From: Kribbella pittospori
GTDB taxonomy: Bacteria > Actinomycetota > Actinomycetes > Propionibacteriales > Kribbellaceae
DNA: 64,000 nt
Assembly (NCBI RefSeq): GCF_004331465.1
Contig: NZ_SJKB01000009.1
Location: 248,001-312,000, forward strand
Direction: 5' to 3'
Part shown: positions 17,327-25,693 of the stretch, in pieces
Numbering within the stretch: position 1 is the stretch's first letter
Layout of the letters: each line of letters starts with the position of its first letter
Notes under the pieces: model-generated
The model's input: only the letters and a program-made list of their open reading frames with translations
Told to the model about the DNA's origin: nothing
Database searches by the model: none
Program-made: the position numbers and the translations under genes

Positions 17327-18181
17327 TCAGACGCGGCCGAAGGCCACCTTGCTGGTCCAGATCTTCGCCTTCGCGACCGGGCGGCCCGGCCTCGAGGCAT
17401 GCCAGAGCAGATTGCTGCCGGCGTAGATGCCGACGTGGTACACGCCGCCACCGCTGTTCTTGAAGAACACGAGGTCGCCCGGCTTCGCGGCCTTGCGGCT
17501 GATGTGCTTGGTCGCGCGGTACTGCGCCCGCGACGTACGCGGCAGCTTCTTGCCGGCCTTCTTGTAGACGTAGCCGGTGTAGCCGGAGCAGTCGAAGCCG
17601 CGTGGGGTCGTGCCGCCGTAGCGGTACGGCCTGCCCTTCAGCTTCGCGGCCTCCTTGAGCACCCTGGCCCGGAAGGTCGTCGCGGTGCTCTTGCCGTACG
17701 GACCGTAGAGGACCTTGTGCTTCGCGGCCCAGGTGAGCCGGCCCCAGGTCTTCGGGTCCGTGTAGCCGGTCGCACGAATGCCCCAGGAGCGCTGGAACTT
17801 GATCAGCACCCGGACGGTGCTGGTGCCGAAGTAGCCGTCGGGCCCGAGGTGCAGCGCACGCTGCACGTACGAGACCGTCTTGCCCTTGTCCCGGAACCGG
17901 AGGTACGGGTGGCTGTTGATCGGCGCGTTGCCGCGGATCTGAGCCGGGGTCAACGTGGTGGTGGCCGCCGAAGCGGGCGCCGGGCTGGTGGTGACGCTGA
18001 TCGCGGCTCCACCGCCGACAGCAAGACCGACCGACAGAACTGCTGCGGCCGCCCGGGGTGCGCCGGACTTGGTGGTCTTGCGGTGTTTGGCGAGGGTCCG
18101 GCCGTTGGGCCGGACGATACTGGCCTCGCTGGGCTGGCTGACGGCGCGCGAAAGCGACGTCCGCCGGGCAGTGACGGGCAT
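17327..18181 (-). CDS. Secreted NlpC/P60 peptidoglycan hydrolase with peptidoglycan-binding domain
   Basis: A 284-residue exported hydrolase. A long basic N-terminus leads to a signal helix (about 43-63) and an SAA cleavage region near 73. A peptidoglycan-binding_1 domain (about 85-150, YLRFRDKGKTVSYVQRAL) comes before the catalytic domain. Catalytic Cys198 is in GFDCSGY, His249 in YHVGIY and His261 in WHASRPG. It should cut peptide stems in peptidoglycan. Ribosome site GGGAG lies 8 nt before the ATG. A c-di-AMP riboswitch fills the leader, so expression should fall when c-di-AMP is high (family knowledge for ydaO upstream of hydrolases). Confidence 0.95.
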   Translation of the reverse strand: MPVTARRTSLSRAVSQPSEASIVRPNGRTLAKHRKTTKSGAPRAAAAVLSVGLAVGGGAAISVTTSPAPASAATTTLTPAQIRGNAPINSHPYLRFRDKGKTVSYVQRALHLGPDGYFGTSTVRVLIKFQRSWGIRATGYTDPKTWGRLTWAAKHKVLYGPYGKSTATTFRARVLKEAAKLKGRPYRYGGTTPRGFDCSGYTGYVYKKAGKKLPRTSRAQYRATKHISRKAAKPGDLVFFKNSGGGVYHVGIYAGSNLLWHASRPGRPVAKAKIWTSKVAFGRV

Positions 18182-18189
18182 GGTGGTCT

Positions 18190-18345
18190 CCCGACGCCTG
18201 TGAAGTTAGCTGTCGGGTTCGGGCTGGGATTCATCGCCCGGTCCGCTCCCGCGGACTTCACCCCAGGGTTTCGACCACTCACGGTCGAGACCCAACCTCC
18301 TGGGTCCCCCACCTCTGCCATGGTTCTTCGAGGGGAGCACATCTG
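18190..18345 (-). promoter_or_regulatory. c-di-AMP (ydaO/yuaA) riboswitch
   Basis: Read on the minus strand, the leader holds the hallmark ydaO blocks in order. They are GGGGGACCCA (near 18313-18302), GGGGTGAA (near 18256), GGGCGATGAATCCC, and CCCGAACCCGACAGCTAAC (18223-18205) followed by CAGGCG. It ends about 9 nt before the hydrolase start. ydaO RNAs bind c-di-AMP and in actinomycetes commonly switch off cell wall hydrolases. The 5' boundary is approximate. Confidence 0.88.
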
Positions 18346-18406
18346 CCTGGCAGAGCTCGGCGCTGACACATGTGCGGTCCGTGTTGTTTACCGAACCGCC
18401 GACGAC

Positions 18407-18435
18407 TGTATAACAGAACGATCACGACGCAAACC
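18407..18435 (-). promoter_or_regulatory. Candidate promoter of the NlpC gene
   Basis: Minus-strand TATACA (18412-18407) with GGTTTG (18435-18430) 17 nt upstream. Transcription would begin near 18400, giving a leader of about 220 nt that contains the whole riboswitch. Confidence 0.4.
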
Positions 18436-18560
18436 CTCAGATCCACAGAGACCCTCTGGAAAGGCCCTCAGTGGCTCTCTGACGGATCAGGGAGTTGGGG
18501 TGAACACAAGGTGTCCTGAGCGTGTCTGAGCGGGTCGCAGAGGCCAAATCAGGGGCTCAG

Positions 18561-18576
18561 TGTGACACCGGTCACA
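18561..18576. promoter_or_regulatory. CRP/Crp-family binding site
   Basis: TGTGACACCGGTCACA exactly matches the palindrome TGTGAn6TCACA bound by actinobacterial Crp/Cmr/GlxR proteins. It lies about 160 nt upstream of the candidate NlpC promoter, with no other gene start between them. Confidence 0.65.
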
Positions 18577-18643
18577 TTTCACTGTGACTCTCTGTGGCAA
18601 CGGGCACAGCGAGTATTCAGGGCAGCCTAAGGTGCTTGCGAAT

Positions 18644-19606
18644 TCAGCTATCTCCGAGCAGCTCGCGGAACCGGTCCAGCCCCACGTTCCCGCCGGACAG
18701 CACCACCCCGACGCGCTCCGGCAGACCCTGGATCCGCCCGGCGAGCAGAGCCGCCAGTGCGCTGGCCCCGCTCGGCTCCAGGACGATCTTCAACCGCTCG
18801 AACGCGAACGCCATGGCGGCCACGATCTCGTCGTCGCTGACCAGCTCGAAGCTGTCCACCAGTCGCCGGTTCACCGCGAAGGTCAGCTCGCCGGGCGACG
18901 AGATCGCCTGCCCGTCCGCGATCGTCCGCGGTACGTCGATCTCCACCCGCTCGCCCGCGGCCAGGGACCGGGCGTGGTCATCGCCGGCCTCCGGCTCGAC
19001 ACCGATCATCCGGATCCCCGGCGACAGCAGCGACGCCGCGGTCGCGCAGCCGGCCATCAGCCCACCGCCACCGACCGGGACCAGCAGCGCGCCGAGCCGG
19101 CCGACCTCCTCGATCAGCTCCAGCGCGACCGTCCCCTGCCCGGCCATCACGTCGTAGTGGTCGTACGGCGGAATCAGCGTGAGTCCGCGTTCGGTCGCCA
19201 ACTCCTTGGCCAGGGCAGCACGGTCCTGCGTGTACCGGTCGTACGTGACGACCTCAGCGCCGTACCCACGGGTGGCCGCGAGCTTCGTCGGGGGAGCGTC
19301 CTCGGGCATCAGGATCACCGCGGCAGTCCCGGCGATCCGGGCCGCGAGCGCAACGGCCTGCGCGTGATTTCCCGACGAGTACGCCGCCACGCCGTGCTGG
19401 AGCTGGTCGGCGGACAGCCGGCTGACCGCGTTGTAGGCGCCGCGGAACTTGAACGCGCCGATCCGCTGGAAGTTCTCCGCCTTGAGGAAGACGTGGGCTC
19501 CGACCCGTTCGTCCAGTGTCCTCGAGGTGAGGACCGGCGTACGGTGGGCGACCCCGGCGATGCGCTCGGCGGCGGCCCGGACATCTGTGAGACTCAGCTC
19601 GGCCAT
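18644..19606 (-). CDS. PLP-dependent threonine/serine dehydratase-like lyase
   Basis: A 320-residue fold-type II PLP enzyme. The Schiff-base lysine is in GAFKFRGA (K53), the phosphate-binding loop is VPVGGGGLMAG, and SSGNHAQ is conserved. It has no C-terminal ACT/regulatory domain, so it is closer to catabolic threonine ammonia-lyase, serine racemase or hydroxyaspartate lyase than to biosynthetic IlvA. Likely product is 2-oxobutanoate or pyruvate plus ammonia. Leaderless box at 19613-19618. Confidence 0.88.
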   Translation of the reverse strand: MAELSLTDVRAAAERIAGVAHRTPVLTSRTLDERVGAHVFLKAENFQRIGAFKFRGAYNAVSRLSADQLQHGVAAYSSGNHAQAVALAARIAGTAAVILMPEDAPPTKLAATRGYGAEVVTYDRYTQDRAALAKELATERGLTLIPPYDHYDVMAGQGTVALELIEEVGRLGALLVPVGGGGLMAGCATAASLLSPGIRMIGVEPEAGDDHARSLAAGERVEIDVPRTIADGQAISSPGELTFAVNRRLVDSFELVSDDEIVAAMAFAFERLKIVLEPSGASALAALLAGRIQGLPERVGVVLSGGNVGLDRFRELLGDS

Positions 19607-19612
19607 GGGGCG

Positions 19613-19618
19613 ACGCTA
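19613..19618 (-). promoter_or_regulatory. Leaderless -10 box (TAGCGT) of the lyase gene
   Basis: TAGCGT on the minus strand, 6 nt before ATG 19606. Confidence 0.45.
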
Positions 19619-19700
19619 TCGCGATGTCAAGATCGCCCGGGCGGCTCCGTACTCATCGACGAGAGGTCCCCACACCGGGGGCTGTGGTGAAGGAGAGATT

Positions 19701-20063
19701 GTGAAGTACCTGCTGATCATGAACATCAACCCCGACGTTCTCGCCGCGCTGAGTGAAGAGGAGCAGCAGGCGATCGGCGCCGGGCACCAGAAGGTCATGG
19801 ACGTCATGAAGGCGTCGGGTGAGTTTCACAGCACGGTCGCGCTGGCCGAGCCGCCCAAGTCCGCGGTGGTCACGGTCCGCGGCGGCGTACCGGCGGTGAC
19901 GGACGGGCCGTTCGTCGAGGCGAAGGAGTTCCTCGGCGGCTACTACCTGATCGACGTGGCGTCGGCGGAGCGGGCGTACGAGTTGGCCGCGATGATCCCG
20001 GACGCCGCGATCGAGGGGCTGGGCGTCGAGGTCCGGCCGGTCGTGTTCGCGGACGGTCTCTGA
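19701..20063 (+). CDS. YCII/DGPF-domain protein
   Basis: A 120-residue cytosolic protein of the YCII-like superfamily. MKYLLIMNI opens the fold, and the name-giving DGPF lies near residue 73 (VTDGPFVEAKEFLGGYYLI). GTG at 19701 is set by AGGAGAG 4-8 nt upstream. Relatives are often encoded beside ECF sigma factors, but none adjoins it here. Function is not established. It ends at a strong terminator. Confidence 0.9.
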   Translation: MKYLLIMNINPDVLAALSEEEQQAIGAGHQKVMDVMKASGEFHSTVALAEPPKSAVVTVRGGVPAVTDGPFVEAKEFLGGYYLIDVASAERAYELAAMIPDAAIEGLGVEVRPVVFADGL

Positions 20064-20076
20064 CTCTTGCCGACAG

Positions 20077-20111
20077 CAAGGGGTTCTCCACAGGCTGTGG
20101 AGAACCCCTTG
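20077..20111. terminator. Strong rho-independent terminator
   Basis: A perfect 16-bp stem (CAAGGGGTTCTCCACA with its complement), a 3-nt loop, then TTTT. It lies between the convergent YCII (+) and DUF1508 (-) genes and can serve both strands. Confidence 0.9.
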
Positions 20112-20124
20112 TTTTCTGTGGGTT

Positions 20125-20310
20125 TCAGTCCGTCTGGTCGTCGACGTTCGCCTCGGCGGCGTTCTTCTTGATCGACTCGATGCCGTTCAGCGCCGCGGCC
20201 TTGCTCGAGTAGCTCTCGCTGCTGGTCGCGATCACCTCGCCGTTGCCGGCCTTCAGCCGGAACCGGAACTCGCTCGACTTGTCCTTGTACAGCTCGAACT
20301 TCCCCGCCAT
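20125..20310 (-). CDS. DUF1508 (YegP-like) protein
   Basis: A 61-residue single-repeat YegP/DUF1508 protein, beginning GKFELYKDKSSEFRFRLKA with the later SSESYSSKAAALNGIESIKKNA. GGAGG lies 7 nt before ATG 20310. Function is unknown; many DUF1508 proteins carry two repeats, this one a single copy. Confidence 0.92.
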   Translation of the reverse strand: MAGKFELYKDKSSEFRFRLKAGNGEVIATSSESYSSKAAALNGIESIKKNAAEANVDDQTD

Positions 20311-20363
20311 CGGTCTACCTCCGTGAGGATTGGATCACTGTCCGTGTCGGGAGCGTAGCGCCG

Positions 20364-20957
20364 TCAACCCGCCGGAACCTCGCGCACCACGCCGGGCGGG
20401 CCGGACCAGCCCGGCCACGGACCGGGCGACGGACCGTCGCCGTCGGGCCGTTCCTCTTCCACTGTCTTGTACGGCTTCAGCCCGCGCGCCTGGTAGTTGG
20501 CCAGTGCGGCCGGACCGTCGAGCGTGTTCGTGTTCACCCAGACGCGGGTGATCGGGTCGACGCTCTCGTGCCGCTCGTGCAGGGTCCACGCGTTCCGCAG
20601 ACCGACCGTCAGCAGGTGGCCGCCGAGCCCGCGGCCGATGAATCCGCGCAGCAGTCCGAAGTTCTCGATCTCGATTTCGCTGCCGACGCCGCGCATCGCG
20701 ACGTACCCGGCCGGAATGCCCCCAGCCCACGGGACGTAGGTCTCGAAGCCGGGGCGGCTCAGCCAGTCGACCCACTGGTCCCAGTTCCAGCCGAGCTTGC
20801 CGATCCAGTGCCAGTGACCGCCGACCGCGGTGTAGAGGTACCGCGCGAACTCCGGTGACACCTCCTCGACCCGCCTGATCTCCACCGGCTGCTCCCGGGC
20901 CGGGACCAACTCGTCCGGACTGTGCTGCTGCAGGTAGGTCATGACGCTGAGTGCCAA
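20364..20957 (-). CDS. GNAT-family N-acetyltransferase
   Basis: A 197-residue protein. The acetyl-CoA loop is FIGRGLGGHLLTVGL (about 128-142), preceded by GYVAMRGV and followed by VNTNTLDGPAALANYQARG. The acceptor is unknown. Its ATG at 20957 directly abuts the stop of the tetR-type gene, so the two are probably co-transcribed. Confidence 0.88.
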   Translation of the reverse strand: MALSVMTYLQQHSPDELVPAREQPVEIRRVEEVSPEFARYLYTAVGGHWHWIGKLGWNWDQWVDWLSRPGFETYVPWAGGIPAGYVAMRGVGSEIEIENFGLLRGFIGRGLGGHLLTVGLRNAWTLHERHESVDPITRVWVNTNTLDGPAALANYQARGLKPYKTVEEERPDGDGPSPGPWPGWSGPPGVVREVPAG

Positions 20958-21629
20958 CTACTGCTCCTTGTTCAGTACGCCGCAGATGCCGGCGACCACC
21001 AGTTCGATCCCCAGGGCGTAGTAACGGTCGGTCGAGGTCGGGCAGATCAGCGTGTCCGCGGCGGCCGTGATCAGCGGGTACTTCCGCGGCGACAGGGCAG
21101 CCAGGGCGGCACGCTTCATCCGCAGGGAATCCTCGCGCGCGACCGGGTCAGTCACCTCGCGGGTGATCGGGTCCGTGGTCACCAGAGAGATCAGCGAGCA
21201 GACGGACTGCCGGCCGACCTCGGCCGCGTCGTCGACCGAGAATCCGCCCTCGGTGAGCAGTTCCATGATCCGCTCGGACATCGCCAGCCCCGCCTCGGAG
21301 GCCAGGATGCGGGTCAGTGTGAGGTCCGCCAGCTTCGGATGGGCGCGGAGCGCCGTCACGAACGCCGTCAGCACCTTCGTCAGCTGCAGGTCCCACCGCT
21401 CGTCGGTCGGCTCCGGCAGTACGACGTCCGCGAGCAGCCGGTCGCCGAGCGCGGCCAGCAGATCGTCCTTGTCCTTGAAGTGCCGGTACAGCGCCATCGG
21501 CGTGACGCTGTGCTGGGTCGCCAGACGGCGGAGCGTGACCGAGGCCGGTCCCTCCACGTCCGCGAGGGCCAGTGCGCTGTCGACGACCTTGTCCGGATCC
21601 AGGCGGCGAACGGGTTCCTTGGCAATCAC
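20958..21629 (-). CDS. TetR-family repressor
   Basis: A 223-residue regulator. The N-terminal helix-turn-helix includes SVTLRRLATQHSVTPMALYRHFKDKDDLL (about 30-58), and the C-terminus is a helical ligand and dimer domain. It is divergent from an EmrB/QacA-type exporter with two inverted repeats between them, the classic arrangement for a repressor of its neighbour. GTG at 21629 is 7 nt past a TAAACT box. The inducing ligand is unknown, probably a drug-like substrate of the pump. Confidence 0.92.
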   Translation of the reverse strand: MIAKEPVRRLDPDKVVDSALALADVEGPASVTLRRLATQHSVTPMALYRHFKDKDDLLAALGDRLLADVVLPEPTDERWDLQLTKVLTAFVTALRAHPKLADLTLTRILASEAGLAMSERIMELLTEGGFSVDDAAEVGRQSVCSLISLVTTDPITREVTDPVAREDSLRMKRAALAALSPRKYPLITAAADTLICPTSTDRYYALGIELVVAGICGVLNKEQ

Positions 21630-21636
21630 GTTGACA

Positions 21637-21642
21637 AGTTTA
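21637..21642 (-). promoter_or_regulatory. Leaderless -10 box (TAAACT) of the tetR-type gene
   Basis: TAAACT on the minus strand, 7 nt before GTG 21629, directly next to the first operator-like repeat. Confidence 0.45.
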
Positions 21643-21646
21643 CACC

Positions 21647-21663
21647 GTAGACCTACCGTCTAC
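21647..21663. promoter_or_regulatory. Operator-like inverted repeat 1
   Basis: GTAGAC-n5-GTCTAC, just upstream of the tetR -10 box. Binding here would block autogenous transcription. Confidence 0.55.
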
Positions 21664-21667
21664 AGAG

Positions 21668-21682
21668 TACGCATACAGCGTA
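21668..21682. promoter_or_regulatory. Operator-like inverted repeat 2
   Basis: TACGC-n5-GCGTA. Its centre is 20 bp (two helical turns) from that of repeat 1. A TAGACT at 21694-21699 could be the -10 of the exporter gene. Confidence 0.45.
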
Positions 21683-21720
21683 TACATACAACGTAGACTC
21701 TCGTTCTGAGTGAGGTAGGC

Positions 21721-23145
21721 ATGCGACGCAGTCCCTGGGCCACCCTGGCGGTGCTGGCCCTAGCGCAGTTCATCGTGGTGCTCGACGTGACGATCGTGAA
21801 CGTCGCGCTGCCGCACATCCAGGCGGACCTGAACTTCTCCGCCGACTCCCTGCAGTGGGTGATCAACGCCTACACCCTGCTCTTCGGCGGCTTCCTGCTG
21901 CTTGGCGGCCGGATGGCCGACCTGCTCGGCCCGCGCCGGGTGTTCGTCGGCGGCCTGCTGCTGTTCGGTGTCACCTCGCTGGTGGCCGGGTTGTCCAACT
22001 CACCCGAGTTCCTCATCGGTGCGCGCGCCGTACAGGGCCTCGGTGGCGCGCTGCTGTCGCCGGCGGCACTGGCGATCCTGACCATGACGTTCGCGCACGG
22101 GCGGGAGCGGAACATCGCGATGGGCGTGTGGGGCGGTCTTGCCGGTCTCGGTGGAACGCTCGGCGTCGTGGCCGGCGGTCTGCTGGTCGACTCGCTCAGC
22201 TGGCAGTGGGTGTTCTTCGTCAACGTGCCGATCGTGCTCGCACTGGTCGCACTCATTCCGGTGTTCGTCCCCGACGTACGGCACCACACCGGACGGCGTA
22301 CGTTCGACACGCTGGGCGCAGTGCTCGGTACGGCGGGCCTGATGGCGGTTGTGTACGGCGTGGTGCGGTCGGAGCCTGCCGGATGGGGCTCCTTTGAGGT
22401 GGTCGGCGTACTGGTCGCCGGAGTGGCGCTGCTGATCTCCTTCGTCGTGGTGGAACGCCGGTCTGCTGCTCCGCTGGTGCCGCTGCGGCTGTTCCGCTCG
22501 CGTGCGTTGAGTGTTTCGAGCGCATCGCTTGCTCTGAACGGTGCTGGGTTCCTGTCGATGTTCTTCCTGACTGCTATCTACCTGCAGCAGGTCCGCGGAG
22601 ACAGTGCGCTCGACGCCGGTATCCACTTCCTGCCCATGGGGGGTGCGGCGATCGTCGGAGCGGTCCTGGCGTCGCAGCTCGTGCAGCGCGTTGGCACGCG
22701 TACGGTGCAGCTCTCCGGCGCCGTCCTGAGTGTGGGCGGTCTGCTGCTTCTCTCGCAGGCCGACGCGTCCGGTAGCTACGCATCCCAGCTGCTCCCTGGG
22801 TTCATCATCTTCGGCTTCGGCATCATCGGGGTCGGCGTACCTGGTCAGATCACCGCCGTCTCCGAGGTCCAGCCTGCCGAGGCCGGCGCGGCGTCCGGCG
22901 TGGTCAACGCGATGTACCAGGTCGGCGGTGCGCTGGGTCTGGCGATCGTCACGACCCTATCCATCACCCACACCACCAACGAGCTGACCCGCGGGGCCAC
23001 TCAGCAACAGGCCCTGGAGGCCGGCTTTGAACGCGGCCTCCTGGTCGCCGCGGCCTTCGCCGTAGCCAACGTCGTGCTGACTCTGGCATCCCCCCAGCTC
23101 CAGCCCACCTCAGAACAACTGGCCGAAGCCACCGCCGCCGCCTGA
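21721..23145 (+). CDS. MFS drug exporter (DHA2, EmrB/QacA type)
   Basis: A 474-residue protein with about 14 hydrophobic helices. It carries family signatures VVLDVTIVNVALPHIQ in helix 1 and GGRMADLLGPRRVF between helices 2 and 3. A GAGG ribosome site lies upstream. It should export hydrophobic compounds by proton antiport. Probably repressed by the divergent TetR protein. Confidence 0.94.
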   Translation: MRRSPWATLAVLALAQFIVVLDVTIVNVALPHIQADLNFSADSLQWVINAYTLLFGGFLLLGGRMADLLGPRRVFVGGLLLFGVTSLVAGLSNSPEFLIGARAVQGLGGALLSPAALAILTMTFAHGRERNIAMGVWGGLAGLGGTLGVVAGGLLVDSLSWQWVFFVNVPIVLALVALIPVFVPDVRHHTGRRTFDTLGAVLGTAGLMAVVYGVVRSEPAGWGSFEVVGVLVAGVALLISFVVVERRSAAPLVPLRLFRSRALSVSSASLALNGAGFLSMFFLTAIYLQQVRGDSALDAGIHFLPMGGAAIVGAVLASQLVQRVGTRTVQLSGAVLSVGGLLLLSQADASGSYASQLLPGFIIFGFGIIGVGVPGQITAVSEVQPAEAGAASGVVNAMYQVGGALGLAIVTTLSITHTTNELTRGATQQQALEAGFERGLLVAAAFAVANVVLTLASPQLQPTSEQLAEATAAA

Positions 23146-23152
23146 CACCCCG

Positions 23153-23184
23153 ACAACCCCGGCTGCTTGCGCGGCCGGGGTTGT
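23153..23184 (+). terminator. Terminator of the MFS exporter gene
   Basis: ACAACCCCGGC pairs perfectly with GCCGGGGTTGT around a 10-nt loop, 8 nt after the stop. Confidence 0.7.
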
Positions 23185-23196
23185 TCGTTGCCCGGC

Positions 23197-23916
23197 TCAG
23201 GTTGCGAGCAGGGCTGCGTTCTGGCGTTCGAGTGCCTTGACCGAGCCGGCGGTCCAGCCGGGCTTCAGGGCTGCTGACAACGGGTCCGGGAAGATCTCCT
23301 CGTCCCCGGCCGCCACGCCGTCGAAGATCGCTCGTGCGACCGACTCCGGAGTCGCCTTCGGTATGTCGAGGTCGCGGGACATCTCCGTGTCCACCGGCCC
23401 GGCCAGTACGGCGTACACGCGGATCCCGCTCGGGGACAGCAGTGCGCGCAGCGATTGGGTGAGCGAGAACGCCGCCGCCTTGGAGATCGAGTACGCCGGG
23501 CTGACGGGCACCGACGCGAGGGCCGCCGCCGACAACACGTTCACGACAGCACCACGCGATCGCGTCAGCTGAGGCAGGAACGCCTGGGTGGTGGCGTGCG
23601 TGCCGAAGAGGTTGACCGCCAGGTGCCGCTCGAGCGTCGCGCGATCGCCGAGGTCGTCGTACTCCAGCAGGCCGGCGTTGTTGATCAGGACATCGAGCGT
23701 GTCGACGCTCTTGGCCGCGATCTCGATCTGGGCGTCGTCGGTGACGTCCAGACTCAGCGTGGTGACGCGTTCGTCCGGGTGATCGAGCGGCCGGCGCGTG
23801 CCGGCGTACACACGGGATGCGCCACGGCGCAGCGCCTCCTCGACCAGTGCCTGTCCGATGCCTCGGTTGGCGCCGGTGATCAGGACGGACCGGTTAGCGA
23901 TGGGGTCTTCCGACAT
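23197..23916 (-). CDS. Short-chain dehydrogenase/reductase
   Basis: A 239-residue NAD(P)-dependent oxidoreductase. The cofactor loop is TGANRGIGQALV (about 14-25), with LINNAGL and the catalytic YSISK (Tyr/Lys near 154-158). AAGGAGA lies about 9 nt before ATG 23916. It is divergent from the SigG-like sigma factor gene and could be one of its targets (inference). Substrate unknown. Confidence 0.92.
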   Translation of the reverse strand: MSEDPIANRSVLITGANRGIGQALVEEALRRGASRVYAGTRRPLDHPDERVTTLSLDVTDDAQIEIAAKSVDTLDVLINNAGLLEYDDLGDRATLERHLAVNLFGTHATTQAFLPQLTRSRGAVVNVLSAAALASVPVSPAYSISKAAAFSLTQSLRALLSPSGIRVYAVLAGPVDTEMSRDLDIPKATPESVARAIFDGVAAGDEEIFPDPLSAALKPGWTAGSVKALERQNAALLAT

Positions 23917-24005
23917 GGTGTCTGTCTCCTTTGGATGGGCTTGCTGAGGAGACAGACAGGGCGGGCTCGGGAAACTGTGCGCTGGGGGAGCGACCAGTTC
24001 TGTCC

Positions 24006-25019
24006 ATGGCCGGTGTCAGTATCGACATGGAGGTGGACAAGGTGTTGTTACAGCGCGCGCGGGCAGGGGACCGGGACGCATTCGCGGAGCTGGTCGAGCC
24101 GCATCGCCGGGAGTTGCAGGTGCATTGCTACCGCATGCTCGGATCGTTGCAGGACGCCGAGGACGCGCTGCAGGAAACGTTGCTCTCGGCATGGATCGGG
24201 CTGGACGGATTCGAGGGGCGATCGTCGATCCGGACCTGGCTGTACCGGATCGCGACCAACCGTTGCCTGAACGTACTGCGATCGTCGTCACGCCGACCGG
24301 TGGCCGCGACCCCGTTCCCGGTCACACCACCACCGGAGCCCTCGCGGCTGGGTGAGGTTCCGTGGCTGCAGCCGTATCCCGACCTGCTGCTCGACGGTCT
24401 GCCTGACGACGACCCTGGACCTGAGGCTCGCTACGAGTCCCGCGAAGCGATCTCGCTGGCGTTCGTGACCGCCGTACAACTGCTGCCGCCGAACCAGCGC
24501 GCGGTGTTGCTGCTGCGCGACGTACTCGGGTATCGGGCTCGTGAAGCCGCTGAGATCCTCGGCCTGACTGAGCCCGCCGTCAACAGTGCACTCAAACGAG
24601 CCCGTACGACTATGGACGCTCAGTCAACCGGCCGGCCGACGCGCGGTCCCGAGGATCCTGATCTGGTCGAGCGCTTTGTCGCGGCCTTCACCGCGCAGGA
24701 CGTCGACGCACTCCTTGCACTGATGACCGATGATGTCTGGGTGCGGATGCCACCACTTCCGTTCGAGTACGGCGGCACCGAAGCGGTCCACCGCTTCTTC
24801 ACCGTCCTCGCCGGACACCGCCGCGAGATCGCAAGGATGGTCCCGGTCGGCGCGAATCGTCAACCCGCCTGGGGCGAATACATCCGCGACCCTGTCACCG
24901 GCACTCTCCACATCGTTGGCGTGCTCGTCATCGGCTTCACCGGCACCCGCATCCACGAACTGACCCACTTCGAAACGACCCTCGCGCCGTACTTCGGCCT
25001 ACCCCGGACCCTGGACTGA
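24006..25019 (+). CDS. ECF sigma factor with C-terminal SnoaL-like domain (SigG-type)
   Basis: A 337-residue sigma factor. Region 2 is FAELVEPHRRELQVHCYRML with EDALQET, then RTWLYRIATNRCLN. Region 4 is LPPNQRAVLLLRDVLGYRAREAAEILG. A SnoaL/NTF2-like domain (about 215-330) follows, which in such proteins replaces a separate anti-sigma factor as modulator. The layout matches the TIGR02960/SigG group. GGAAAC-n15-CGAC at 23970-23994 resembles an ECF promoter and may allow self-activation. ATG at 24006 is chosen, with ATG at 24027 as an alternative. The phosphatase gene follows after 5 nt. Confidence 0.9.
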   Translation: MAGVSIDMEVDKVLLQRARAGDRDAFAELVEPHRRELQVHCYRMLGSLQDAEDALQETLLSAWIGLDGFEGRSSIRTWLYRIATNRCLNVLRSSSRRPVAATPFPVTPPPEPSRLGEVPWLQPYPDLLLDGLPDDDPGPEARYESREAISLAFVTAVQLLPPNQRAVLLLRDVLGYRAREAAEILGLTEPAVNSALKRARTTMDAQSTGRPTRGPEDPDLVERFVAAFTAQDVDALLALMTDDVWVRMPPLPFEYGGTEAVHRFFTVLAGHRREIARMVPVGANRQPAWGEYIRDPVTGTLHIVGVLVIGFTGTRIHELTHFETTLAPYFGLPRTLD

Positions 25020-25024
25020 CGCCC

Positions 25025-25684
25025 GTGCTGAATTGGCCGAACTGCACCAACGCACGCGACCTCGGTGGGCTGCCCTTGACCGACGGCGGCCGGATCCGCG
25101 CCGGCGCGCTCGTCCGCAGCGACAACCTCGATCAACTCACCGACGCCGGCATCGCCGCCGTGCGTGCAGCAGGTGTGAGTCGCATCGTCGACCTGCGCAG
25201 TGGCTGGGAGTGCGAGAAGTTCCCATCGCCGTTCACCCACGACGACCGCTGGCTCAACGTCCCCCTCACCGACCCCGCCGACCCGGACGTCTCGACGTCG
25301 GAACTGTTCGAGCAATACCGGATCCTCATCGACGACTACCCCGACCGCTTCGCCTCCGCGATCACGGCCATCGCCGAGGCCCCACCCGGCTGCGTCGTAC
25401 TCACCTGCCACGCCGGCAAAGACCGCACCGGCCTCGTCACCGCCCTCGCCCTTGCCCTGACCGGCGTACCTCCCGCCGCCATCGCCACCGACTACGCCAT
25501 CACCAACCTCACCGAGTCACGCCCAGGCTTCGACCTCCCCACCGCCGAAACCATGCTTCGGGTCCTCGCCCACCTGGACGCGGCGTACGGCGGGCCTATC
25601 CCTTACGTCGTCCAAGCCGGCGCAGCCACCACTCACCTGGCGTCCTTGACCACCCGCCTCAGTCAGGTGGTCCGGCAGGGCTAA
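25025..25684 (+). CDS. Tyrosine/dual-specificity protein phosphatase (PtpB-like)
   Basis: A 219-residue phosphatase of the group related to Mycobacterium PtpB. The P-loop CHAGKDRTGL (Cys128 to Arg134) fits CX5R, with the group-specific Lys-Asp inside the loop. The N-terminal NARDLGGLPLTDGGRIR is also typical. It is 5 nt downstream of the sigma factor gene, so probably co-transcribed. It has no signal peptide; substrates could be phosphotyrosine proteins or phosphoinositides. Confidence 0.9.
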   Translation: MLNWPNCTNARDLGGLPLTDGGRIRAGALVRSDNLDQLTDAGIAAVRAAGVSRIVDLRSGWECEKFPSPFTHDDRWLNVPLTDPADPDVSTSELFEQYRILIDDYPDRFASAITAIAEAPPGCVVLTCHAGKDRTGLVTALALALTGVPPAAIATDYAITNLTESRPGFDLPTAETMLRVLAHLDAAYGGPIPYVVQAGAATTHLASLTTRLSQVVRQG

Positions 25685-25687
25685 GGT
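25682..25687 (+). promoter_or_regulatory. Leaderless -10 box (TAAGGT)
   Basis: TAAGGT overlaps the phosphatase stop and is followed by 6 nt and ATG 25694. It gives the hydrolase gene its own promoter. Confidence 0.45.
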
Positions 25688-25693
25688 GCGGAT

